Below, one piece after another: positions 12,614-19,248 of a stretch of DNA of 19,248 nucleotides; position 1 is the first letter of the stretch; each line of letters starts with the position of its first letter. The stretch comes from CAZMVY01 sp964617875. GTDB taxonomy: Bacteria > Planctomycetota > Phycisphaerae > UBA1845 > PWPN01. Below the pieces are notes generated by a model that was given only the letters and a program-made list of their open reading frames with translations, made no database searches and was not told where the DNA came from. Made by a program: the position numbers and the translations under genes. The stretch spans positions 1-19,248 of the forward strand of contig CAZUAI010000101.1 of the NCBI GenBank assembly GCA_964617875.1, read 5' to 3'.

Positions 12614-13573
12614 ATGAAGCCGCGAGACGCATTCATCAACGCGCTGACGGGCCGACCGCCCGTGGGGCGCGTGCCGCACTTTGAGCTTGTGTTCTTCCTC
12701 ACGATGGAGGCGTTCGGGCGCGTCCATCCGATCCACCGCCACTACGCCCAGTGGGACCAGATGACACGCGATGAGCAGGATCTGCACCTTCGCGACATCG
12801 CCGACCTGTACATCCAGACGGCACGGCGGTTCGAACACTCGGCGATCTTCGTACACGGCCTCCCCGCCCGCGGCGAGGAAAACGAGTTCCGCCTGCTCGA
12901 CGAGATCCGGCGGCAGTCCGGCGACGAGTTCTTCCTGATGATGCACGGCGACGCAACGTACGCCATCCCGAATGGCGCGGACATGATGGAGATGTGCGGT
13001 CGGATTGCCGAGGACCCGCAGGCGGCGAAGGACACGGCCCGCCGCAAGGTGGACGCCGCCCTGGCCCGGGGCGAGCGGTTCAAGCGGCACGGCGGTCTTG
13101 ACGGCTGGGCGCTGTGCGACGACTACTGCTTCAACACCGGCCCGTTCTTCAGCCTCGACTGGTTCGACGACTTCATCACGCCGTACCTCGCGGACCTGAT
13201 CCGCGGCTACCGCGCGCAGGGCTGGTACACGATCAAGCACACCGACGGCAACATCATGCCGATCCTCGACCGGCTCCTGCTCGGCGGTCCGCACGCCCTG
13301 CACTCGCTCGACCCGCAGGGCGGCGTGGACATGGCCGAGATCAAGCGGCTCGTGGGCGATCGCGTCTGCCTGATCGGCAACGTCAACTGCGGCCTGCTCG
13401 ACACGGGCACGGAGGCTGAATGCGTCGAGTCCGCCCGCTATGCCCTCCGGCACGGCATGCCCGGCGGGCGCTACATCTTCTCGACGAGCAACTGCATCTA
13501 CACGGGGATGCGACTGTCGCGTTACGAGTTGATCCTGGAGGTGTGGCGGCGGGAAGGAAACTACGCCTCGTAG
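12614..13573 (+). CDS. uroporphyrinogen decarboxylase-like (URO-D superfamily) protein, not HemE
   Basis: The 319-residue protein has the URO-D TIM-barrel pattern. It starts with KPRDAFINALTGRPPVGRVP, as do many URO-D-like proteins. It continues with LCDDYCFNTGPFFS (167-180), IKHTDGNIMPILD (207-219), IGNVNCGLLD (254-263) and a C-terminal STSNCIYTGM (290-299). It lacks the RQAGR motif near the N-terminus of true HemE and is shorter, so heme synthesis is unlikely. Related proteins are methyltransferases acting with corrinoid proteins; H209 and C294 could be metal ligands, but this is inference. No corrinoid-protein gene is present nearby. A longer reading from 12500 has non-coding character; the ATG at 12614 matches the family start. 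Confidence 0.8.
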   Translation: MKPRDAFINALTGRPPVGRVPHFELVFFLTMEAFGRVHPIHRHYAQWDQMTRDEQDLHLRDIADLYIQTARRFEHSAIFVHGLPARGEENEFRLLDEIRRQSGDEFFLMMHGDATYAIPNGADMMEMCGRIAEDPQAAKDTARRKVDAALARGERFKRHGGLDGWALCDDYCFNTGPFFSLDWFDDFITPYLADLIRGYRAQGWYTIKHTDGNIMPILDRLLLGGPHALHSLDPQGGVDMAEIKRLVGDRVCLIGNVNCGLLDTGTEAECVESARYALRHGMPGGRYIFSTSNCIYTGMRLSRYELILEVWRREGNYAS

Positions 13574-13584
13574 GCATGGTCGCA

Positions 13585-13600
13585 GCCCGCGCAAGCGGGC
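13585..13600. terminator. hairpin between convergent URO-D-like and xseA genes
   Basis: GCCCGC-GCAA-GCGGGC is a perfect 6-bp stem with a GNRA-type tetraloop, placed between the converging stop codons at 13573 and 13629. A second small stem (GCCG-CTT-CGGC, 13608-13618) follows. No T-tract is seen, so it is at best a weak bidirectional terminator. Confidence 0.4.
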
Positions 13601-13628
13601 AAGACCTGCCGCTTCGGCTATAGTGGGC

Positions 13629-15182
13629 TCACTCGAACAACTCCATCTGCCCCTTGTCGAGCACCCGGCTTTCGAACGTACCGTCGGCTGTCTCGGTAGA
13701 GACGCGGTCGCCGGTCTTGACGTCGGCGGCCGTGCGCACGAGCGTGCCGCGCGGGAGACGTCGCGTGATCGAGTACCCGCGGGCGAGGACCCGACGGTGG
13801 CTCACGGACTCCAGCCGGGCGGCCAGACTATCCACCTGCTGCCGGGCCATCGCAAGGCGGTTCTGCACGCCGCGCGTGAGGCGATGTTCGAGCTGACCGA
13901 CGCCGAGCGCGCCCCGCTCGATACGGCCCTGGGGCGAACACGCGAACAGGCGGGCACCGGCTGCCGACAACCGGCGCTCGCATCGCAGGGCAGCGTGCGC
14001 CATCGCCTGCCGCAGGCGATGGGTGGCTTCCGTCAGGCCGCGCAACTGGCGCTGGAGATACGCCTCCGGCCGTATGGTCGCCAGCACGGTCTCGCACCGG
14101 TGTACTTCGCGGGCCGTCGCCGCAAGCCGGCGCGTGATCGCGAGGTTCAGACGGCCGGCCGTCTCGTCGATCCGCTGCGCATAGCGGCCCAGCCGTGTGA
14201 GCGGGGCGCACAACCATTCGTGGCATGCGAGGGCCTCCAGCCGCGAGGCGGATACCTCCACCGCATGCCGCGCCTGGCGAAGCAGCGTTCGTTCGTGGTC
14301 GGCCAGCGTCGCCAGAACCTCGTGCAGCACCGGTACGACGATCTCGGCGGCGGCCGACGGCGTCGGCGCTCGGAGGTCGGCCACGAGGTCGCTGATTGTC
14401 ACATCCACCTCGTGGCCCACGGCACTCACAACCGGGATGCGGCTTGCGGCGATCGCCCGCGCCACGACCTCCTCATTGAACGCCCACAAGTCCTCGATCG
14501 AGCCGCCGCCACGGCCGACGATCATCACGTCGAGCCCGCCAATCGCGGACGCGTGGCGGTTCACTGCGCGGATCGCCGCGGCGATCTCGGCCGCCGCGCC
14601 CTCGCCCTGGACGCGGACGGGAAAGACGAAGATGCTCACGCAGGGGAACCGCCGTCGGAGGATCTGGAGGATATCGCGAATGGCAGCCCCGGCGGGGCTG
14701 GTGACGACGACGACACGGCGGGGAAACCGCGGGAGCGGCTTTTTTCTCGCGGGGTCGAAGAGCCCCTCGCGGTCGAGTTTCTCGCGGAGTTGCCGGAAGG
14801 CCAGCTCGAGCGCCCCGACGCCGCGGGGCTCGAGCGTGCGGACGTAGAGCTGGTACTGGCCCCGCGACTCGTAGACATCGACGCTTCCGGTGGCGATGAC
14901 CTCGAGCCCGTCGCGTAGCGCGAAGCGGACGCGCGTGGCGTCGGACTTCCACATGACGCAGCGGACCTCGCTGGCGTCGTCTTTGAGCGTGAAGTAGAGA
15001 TGGCCGCTGCCCGGCTGCGAGACGTTGCTCAGCTCGCCGACGACGTGCAGCGTAGCCGGCAGGTGTTGTGCCAGGATGCCCCTGACCAGGCCCGTAAGCT
15101 GCGAAACGGTGATGGGGCCGGGCGCGGGGCGCCTCGTCGCCGCAGGCCGACCGGGCTCAGGAACGGGCCACAACGTGGACAT
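13629..15182 (-). CDS. xseA: exodeoxyribonuclease VII large subunit
   Basis: The 517-residue protein is the large subunit of exonuclease VII, which degrades single-stranded DNA from both ends with the small subunit XseB. The N-terminal OB-fold (about 24-120) includes ITVSQLTGLVRGIL, GELSN and GHLYFTLKDDASEVRCVMW. The catalytic core carries VVTSPAGAAIRDI (158-170), IVGRGGGSIEDLWAFNEE (221-238) and VGHEVDVTISDLVADLRAPTPSAAAE. A long helical region (about 285-450) and a conserved tail with RVLARGYSITRR follow. It is somewhat longer than usual, with a 23-residue Pro-rich start. The ATG at 15182 is chosen because upstream residues look non-coding. No xseB-like gene is found in the window. It lies 98 bases after the GHL10 gene on the same strand. 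Confidence 0.94.
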   Translation of the reverse strand: MSTLWPVPEPGRPAATRRPAPGPITVSQLTGLVRGILAQHLPATLHVVGELSNVSQPGSGHLYFTLKDDASEVRCVMWKSDATRVRFALRDGLEVIATGSVDVYESRGQYQLYVRTLEPRGVGALELAFRQLREKLDREGLFDPARKKPLPRFPRRVVVVTSPAGAAIRDILQILRRRFPCVSIFVFPVRVQGEGAAAEIAAAIRAVNRHASAIGGLDVMIVGRGGGSIEDLWAFNEEVVARAIAASRIPVVSAVGHEVDVTISDLVADLRAPTPSAAAEIVVPVLHEVLATLADHERTLLRQARHAVEVSASRLEALACHEWLCAPLTRLGRYAQRIDETAGRLNLAITRRLAATAREVHRCETVLATIRPEAYLQRQLRGLTEATHRLRQAMAHAALRCERRLSAAGARLFACSPQGRIERGALGVGQLEHRLTRGVQNRLAMARQQVDSLAARLESVSHRRVLARGYSITRRLPRGTLVRTAADVKTGDRVSTETADGTFESRVLDKGQMELFE

Positions 15183-15257
15183 CGTGGTTGCTGAACTTCC
15201 GCACCAGGCCTCGTCCGCGTACGGCGGATCGCGGTTGGTGCGGTACGCTCCATGCCA

Positions 15258-15270
15258 GGCGTTCGACGCC
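15258..15270 (-). terminator. small hairpin after the GHL10 gene
   Basis: GGCGT-TCG-ACGCC is a perfect 5-bp stem with a 3-base loop, 11 bases past the GHL10 stop codon. There is no T-tract, so it may only weakly terminate. Confidence 0.3.
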
Positions 15271-15280
15271 GGGCGATCAA

Positions 15281-18200
15281 TCACAGGCGACGGCGGAAGC
15301 CAACGAAGACCACGACGAGACCGATCCCGACGAAAGCCTCCGTGATTCCCGCGCCGCAGAACGCCGGCGCCGGCGTGTTCTCGAGATTGGGCAGGAGCCG
15401 CCCCATGCCTTCGGGCGTGCCGGTCTCCGGCGCCACCACGGTCACGACCACCGAATCCTTCGCGACCTGACGGCGGCTGTCCGTTACATGCAGAATGTAC
15501 GCGGTCGTTTGCGTCGGAGTAGCGGTCGGCGTCGCCGTCTGGCGGTCGGTGAGCGTTGCCGCCGGCGCCCAGGAATACGTGTATGGGGGTTCGCCGCCCA
15601 CCGCCGAGCCTTCAAGCACGACGCTCTGGCCCAGCGTGATGGTCTTCGCGGGACCGGCTTCGGCGGACAAGGGTATCTCAACCTTGACGGTCACTGTGTC
15701 CGTCGCCGTCTGTGAGAAAACGTCCGTGACGGTCAGCGTATAAGAGGTTGTGGTTTGAGGAGCGGCGACTGTCTGCAACGCATTCGTCGTACTGAGGCCA
15801 TCGGCTGGCATCCAGGCGATCTGGAAGGGTTCCATACCGCCGGTGACCGAACCGCTGAGGGTCGCGCTGCTGCCCAGCAGGATCGTTCGATCGGGACCCG
15901 CGTTTACGGCAAGCTTGCCCACCACGGTCACCCGGACCGTGTCCGTGCTCTCGCGGGAATTCGCGTCGGTAACCGTCAGTGTATACGTCGTCGTTGCCAG
16001 CGGGCTGGCGACCGGCTGGGCTGTGTCGGCCGCGCTGAGGCCGGTGTCCGGCGACCACCTGTACTTGTACGGCGGCGCGCCGCCCCGAGCCGACCCGGCC
16101 AGCGTCACCTTGCCGCCGGCAACGACGGTCTGATCGGGACCGGCCTCGGCCAGGAGCCGCACCGAGACCGTCACCGTATCGGTGGACCGGCGTCCTTCGG
16201 AGTCGGTGACCGCGAGTGTGTAGGTCGTCGATGCAGTCGGGGATGCGGTCGGCTGCGCGACATCGGTTGCGCTCAGACCTGTCGCCGGAGACCAACTGAA
16301 CGCATACGGCGGCGTGCCCCCGGTGGCGGTGCCGAGCAGGACGATACTTTCCCCGTCGTTGATCAAACGGTCCGGCCCGGCGTCGGCGGCCAGGGCAGGC
16401 AGCAGCGTCACAGTCACCTGTGCCGTAGCCTGGCGTCCTTCGGCATCGGTGACGGTCAGCGTGTAGGTCGTTGTTGCGCTCGGAGTTGCCACCGGGTAGG
16501 GTACGTTCGTCGCGCTGAGGCCCTCCGCCGGCGCCCAACTATACGTATACGGCCCGACGCCGCCGGACGCGCCACCGGCCAGCGTTCGGCGCTCGCCCGC
16601 CACGATGGAGCAGTCGGCGCCGACATAGGCGGTCAGCGGCCAGACCAGCTGCCACTTGATCGCATCGGCCATGACCACTGCGCCGCTGCTGCTCGGGAAA
16701 TTGTTGCTGATAGTCACACTCGAGTCGGTCCCGGCGGCGAGATCGAACGCACCGAGCAGGTTCCACTTGCCGCCATTGCTCTTCTGGCTCTTCAGCACAA
16801 CAGTAGTGCCGCCCGGGTACCGGATGGTGTACTCGGCCTGGCTCGTGCGGTTCGACCCCGCCACCCACCAGGCATAGATCTGGTATGTGCCCGCTATGGG
16901 GATCGTGGGCTGGTACACGGCTGTCATCTGACCCGTGCCGGCGTACGCATACCGATAGTCGGCGCCATACCTGCCGGAGGACGTGCCGGTTGACCAGGTG
17001 CCCGTGAACGTGACGCCCGGATCGACGTTGTCGAGAATGACGGACGCTTCGGGAAGTACGGGGGCGGACGTGGTGAACTCGAACTCCGACGAATTCGTGC
17101 AGTTCCCGGCGGGATCACATGACGCCACGACGCAATAGTACGTCGTCAGGGGCTTCAGGCCCGTCAGCGTTGCGGCGTGCGAAGAGGTGAACACGGACGC
17201 CGCGAGCGTCTGCGTATACCGGCCGGAGGCCGTGCCGTAACGCACTTCCGACGTGGCCGCCTCGTCAGTGACCCAGGTGACAACGGCCTGAGTGTCCGTA
17301 ATGCCGGCGGTTGAGACGCTCGCGATTGCCGGAGCCGCCGTATCCGGCCCTGCCATCGTGTAGTCCACGCGCAAGACCTGCCCGGCTGCCAGCGTCACGC
17401 CGGCCACCTGCTGATCCGTATAGCCCCGCTTGCGGAACGTGAGTGTGTAGGTGCCGGGCGGGACCTTCAGAAACGAATAGAGCCCGTCTGCGGAGGAAAG
17501 AGCGGTGTAACTCGACCCGGATCGCGTGATCTGTACGTCCACGATCGGGTGGACGCCGTCGGAGATGGTACCGAGAAGGATCCCATCGGTCGGCGTGTCC
17601 TTCCACGGCATCGCCGGCACGTTCGCGGGCTGCTCATAGGGGCCGCCTGGGCCGGAATAGAGCGACCAGTAGTTGGCGTTGTCGAAACCGCTGTAGCTCC
17701 AGATGCAGGTGCCGGGGGCGTTGCCCTGGCCGGTCTCGTTCACCTTCGTCCGAGTGACGTTGACCTCGGAGAGCAATCCGGGGCCCGTCGCGCTCACGTT
17801 GCAGCCGGGATAGACGTGCCTTCCGCTGTTGTGGGTGAGCCAGTCCGGCAGAATGTCGCTGAAGTGCGGATTGGTCTGACGCCATGGGACATCCGCCCAA
17901 TAGATCTGGGGCACGATGAAGTCCTGCGCCCCGGCGGCGAGCCAACCTTGCGGGTCCTGGTAGTGGCAGGAATACCCGTAACCCCCATATCCGCAGTCGC
18001 TCGTGGGGTAACCGAGGCCGGGATAGCGGCTCGGGCTGTGCATTCCGAGGGGCGCCGAACTGAGCTTCACCCGATGGCGAGTTGGACTGATGTTCTGGGT
18101 GTACTCATTGACCTGCGCGTACAGGTCGCACAACGTGCGCGTGATCTGGTCGCGGGTCCAGTCTCCGAACGACAGGTTCGCGGGGTTGGCTCCGTCGACA

Positions 18201-18916
18201 CCGCTCAGGCGCCGCATCTCCGAGATCGGATCGTGCGAATATTCGGTGTTCAGCGTACGGATCCGGTCAAAGTGCACGCCATCGACAGCGGGCCGGTCGG
18301 GCGCTGAGCCGTCGTATGTCTGCACCACGTACATGATCTGTTTGCGCCAGTATGCCTGGAAATCCGGCACGCCGGGAGCGATCCAGACGTACTCCGAGCC
18401 GTCGTATCCCAGCGGCGTGCCGGCGCTGTTGCAGGGCAGCCAGTCGCGGTGCGCCGGGTCGTCCACGTTGCAATGCTGCCAGTAGAGGTGCGTGCTGCAA
18501 TAGTTCGGCGGGGCGGAACCTCCCCAACAGACGTGCGCGTTGAGATACGCATGAAACTCGATTCCCCTCGCGTGCGCGGCATTGATCGCATAGGCCATCG
18601 GATCGAAACCGGCCCAGCCGGGCGGCTGGTTGCCGTCCGGGGATACGAGCGGCGACCACGGTTCGTAGGGCGACGGGTACAGCGTGTCGGCCTGCCCGCG
18701 CATCTGGAAGATGACGGCATTGAAGTTGTTGTCGTGGAGCTTCTGCAAAATGGTGTCGATGCGAAGCTTGCAGGTGGCCTGGTCGGCGTACACCCACTCC
18801 GAGGGACTGCCGAATCGGGAGATCCACATCGCCCGGAACTCGTCCGCGTGCGTCGTCGCGGCCGCAAAACCCAATACCAGGACTCCCACGGCAACCGTTC
18901 GCAGTCGCGACGTCAT
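15281..18916 (-). CDS. large secreted GHL10-type glycoside-hydrolase-like protein with FN3, golvesin-like and PKD-like domains
   Basis: This 1211-residue surface protein begins with a signal peptide (hydrophobic core 8-20, probable cleavage after THA-D, about residue 24). Residues 26-400 are the GHL10 (DUF187) barrel-type domain: FRAMWISRFGSP, then NNFNAVIFQMRGQADTLYPS. A carboxypeptidase-regulatory-like beta domain (about 445-520), an FN3 domain (527-617) and a golvesin/Xly-type carbohydrate-binding-like domain (624-758) follow. Five PKD-like repeats of about 80 residues (762-1162) each contain a GGxxPY and TYTLTVTD core. The C-terminus has Cys-Gly (FCGAG, 1186-1190), a hydrophobic helix and RRRL. 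The likely role is binding and cutting of external polysaccharide, anchored at the envelope (inference). The start is an ATG with GGAG 10 bases upstream. It is an isolated gene ahead of xseA. Confidence 0.9.
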   Translation of the reverse strand: MTSRLRTVAVGVLVLGFAAATTHADEFRAMWISRFGSPSEWVYADQATCKLRIDTILQKLHDNNFNAVIFQMRGQADTLYPSPYEPWSPLVSPDGNQPPGWAGFDPMAYAINAAHARGIEFHAYLNAHVCWGGSAPPNYCSTHLYWQHCNVDDPAHRDWLPCNSAGTPLGYDGSEYVWIAPGVPDFQAYWRKQIMYVVQTYDGSAPDRPAVDGVHFDRIRTLNTEYSHDPISEMRRLSGVDGANPANLSFGDWTRDQITRTLCDLYAQVNEYTQNISPTRHRVKLSSAPLGMHSPSRYPGLGYPTSDCGYGGYGYSCHYQDPQGWLAAGAQDFIVPQIYWADVPWRQTNPHFSDILPDWLTHNSGRHVYPGCNVSATGPGLLSEVNVTRTKVNETGQGNAPGTCIWSYSGFDNANYWSLYSGPGGPYEQPANVPAMPWKDTPTDGILLGTISDGVHPIVDVQITRSGSSYTALSSADGLYSFLKVPPGTYTLTFRKRGYTDQQVAGVTLAAGQVLRVDYTMAGPDTAAPAIASVSTAGITDTQAVVTWVTDEAATSEVRYGTASGRYTQTLAASVFTSSHAATLTGLKPLTTYYCVVASCDPAGNCTNSSEFEFTTSAPVLPEASVILDNVDPGVTFTGTWSTGTSSGRYGADYRYAYAGTGQMTAVYQPTIPIAGTYQIYAWWVAGSNRTSQAEYTIRYPGGTTVVLKSQKSNGGKWNLLGAFDLAAGTDSSVTISNNFPSSSGAVVMADAIKWQLVWPLTAYVGADCSIVAGERRTLAGGASGGVGPYTYSWAPAEGLSATNVPYPVATPSATTTYTLTVTDAEGRQATAQVTVTLLPALAADAGPDRLINDGESIVLLGTATGGTPPYAFSWSPATGLSATDVAQPTASPTASTTYTLAVTDSEGRRSTDTVTVSVRLLAEAGPDQTVVAGGKVTLAGSARGGAPPYKYRWSPDTGLSAADTAQPVASPLATTTYTLTVTDANSRESTDTVRVTVVGKLAVNAGPDRTILLGSSATLSGSVTGGMEPFQIAWMPADGLSTTNALQTVAAPQTTTSYTLTVTDVFSQTATDTVTVKVEIPLSAEAGPAKTITLGQSVVLEGSAVGGEPPYTYSWAPAATLTDRQTATPTATPTQTTAYILHVTDSRRQVAKDSVVVTVVAPETGTPEGMGRLLPNLENTPAPAFCGAGITEAFVGIGLVVVFVGFRRRL
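15431..16633 (-). repeat. five tandem about 240-bp units encoding PKD-like domains
   Basis: Within the GHL10 gene, five successive units encode residues of about 762-838, 839-920, 921-998, 999-1079 and 1080-1162. Shared cores include AGPD, GGxPPY, SWxPATGLS, TTYTLTVTD and STDTVTV. The units have diverged at the DNA level but keep their period, as expected after old internal duplication. Confidence 0.8.
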
Positions 18917-19028
18917 GGCTATCGTTCTCCGTCAAAGCAGAAACGCGGTGATGGCTCGAATCGTTCCTCACCCGCGTTTCCGAGTGAACATCGCTTCGTC
19001 AGCTCCTGAATTACCGAACCCTTCCCTT

Positions 19029-19056
19029 TGGACAGCACCCCTACATGTTATATAAT
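19029..19056 (+). promoter_or_regulatory. strong plus-strand promoter candidate
   Basis: TGGACA (5/6), a 16-base spacer and a perfect TATAAT form the best -10 in the window. It points rightward, away from the GHL10 gene, into a region with two hairpins and no clear ORF. It may drive a small RNA or a gene beyond the window edge. Confidence 0.5.
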
Positions 19057-19146
19057 TCTCGCCTGAACATCAAGCGGCGAATCCGCGTGGGGTGCATGGC
19101 CGTATGTGCGAACGGGATCGGGAACCTTTACCGGACAGGCAGGACA

Positions 19147-19160
19147 CCCGTGTTCACGGG
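19147..19160 (+). other. perfect 6-bp hairpin downstream of the promoter
   Basis: CCCGTG-TT-CACGGG is a perfect inverted repeat about 90 bases after the TATAAT. It could be part of a structured leader or small RNA. Confidence 0.35.
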
Positions 19161-19231
19161 AAGTGGACGCCCTGACGCGTTCAGTTTGGGGCAAGAAAGG
19201 TTCCTGACCCGAATGGCACTGCCGTGAAGAA

Positions 19232-19244
19232 CCCGCCGTGCGGG
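19232..19244 (+). terminator. hairpin near the right edge
   Basis: CCCGC-CGT-GCGGG is a 5-bp GC stem with a 3-base loop. The window ends 4 bases later, so a following T-tract cannot be judged. Confidence 0.3.
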
Positions 19245-19248
19245 ACAG

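Larger units (their letters stand above)
18917..19248. other. intergenic region at the right edge
   Basis: These 332 bases upstream of the GHL10 gene hold no convincing gene. They include a plus-strand promoter candidate (19029-19056), hairpins at 19147-19160 and 19232-19244, and a GGTTCCTGAC repeat copy at 19199-19208. An open frame of 60 codons from 19045 begins inside the -10 element, so it is not a likely gene. On the minus strand the same AT-rich stretch offers TATAAC, with TTGATG only 15 bases upstream, as a weak GHL10 promoter. Confidence 0.5.

Noticed and set aside
12488..13594. 368-codon minus-strand frame opposite the URO-D-like gene
   Set aside because: Antisense shadow; the plus strand has a full URO-D superfamily pattern.
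13623..14918. 431-codon plus-strand frame opposite xseA
   Set aside because: The XseA reading carries all family motifs; this frame has none.
15755..16993. 412-codon plus-strand frame opposite the PKD repeats
   Set aside because: It mirrors the repetitive coding strand, so its apparent periodicity is a by-product.
19045..19227. 60-codon plus-strand ORF at the right edge
   Set aside because: Its start codon lies within the promoter, upstream of the likely transcription start, and no SD precedes the internal ATG.

Overview
This is a high-GC bacterial window, most likely from a member of the Planctomycetota (Phycisphaerae-like or a neighbouring PVC-type lineage). The assignment rests on overall gene style: a DUF1844 protein, a rhomboid-TPR protein, orphan URO-D-like and amidohydrolase-2 proteins, and a very large secreted GHL10/PKD protein ending in a Cys-Gly/hydrophobic/Arg tail. 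It is an inference; no rRNA marker is present.

Layout. Positions 85-2632 hold two minus-strand hydrolases: a metal-dependent amidohydrolase and an exported alpha/beta-hydrolase of the acetyl-xylan-esterase/dienelactone-hydrolase type. They are separated by a 325-base intergenic region packed with a palindrome, an 8-bp tandem array and a REP-like inverted pair. From 10857 down to 2824 runs a long minus-strand series: a small zincin metallopeptidase, rimO, pgsA, pgpA, uppP, a cupin, an ABC ATPase, a possible small overlapping gene, a hypothetical protein, a DUF1844 protein and a rhomboid protease with a TPR tail. The core rimO-pgsA-pgpA-uppP block has very short spacings and an ATGA overlap, and carries consecutive steps of phosphatidylglycerol synthesis next to undecaprenyl-pyrophosphate recycling. 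It is therefore an envelope-lipid operon headed by a ribosomal-protein S12 methylthiotransferase. A sppA-type lipoprotein protease (plus strand, 10946-11950) diverges from the metallopeptidase. A URO-D-like protein (plus, 12614-13573) converges on xseA (minus), which lies downstream of a 1211-residue secreted, repeat-rich GHL10 glycoside-hydrolase-like protein.

Regulation visible in sequence. The rimO and sppA promoters share one architecture (TTGG(T/C)C, 17 bases, TACAAT). Three genes without a convincing Shine-Dalgarno (esterase, hypothetical 4625-5428, URO-D-like) have a -10-like hexamer only 6-7 bases before the start codon, which suggests leaderless mRNAs. Dyads overlap the ribosome-binding sites of the rhomboid gene and of a previously uncalled 53-codon membrane-peptide ORF at 11877-12038.

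No CRISPR array, tRNA, rRNA, integrase or transposase gene was seen. Most of the window is ordinary chromosomal housekeeping. The parts most worth a second look are the repeat-dense intergenic region near 1.1 kb, the small membrane ORF antisense to the sppA 3' end, the leaderless-promoter pattern, the giant surface protein with its unusual C-terminal tail, and a promoter-plus-hairpins region at the right edge.
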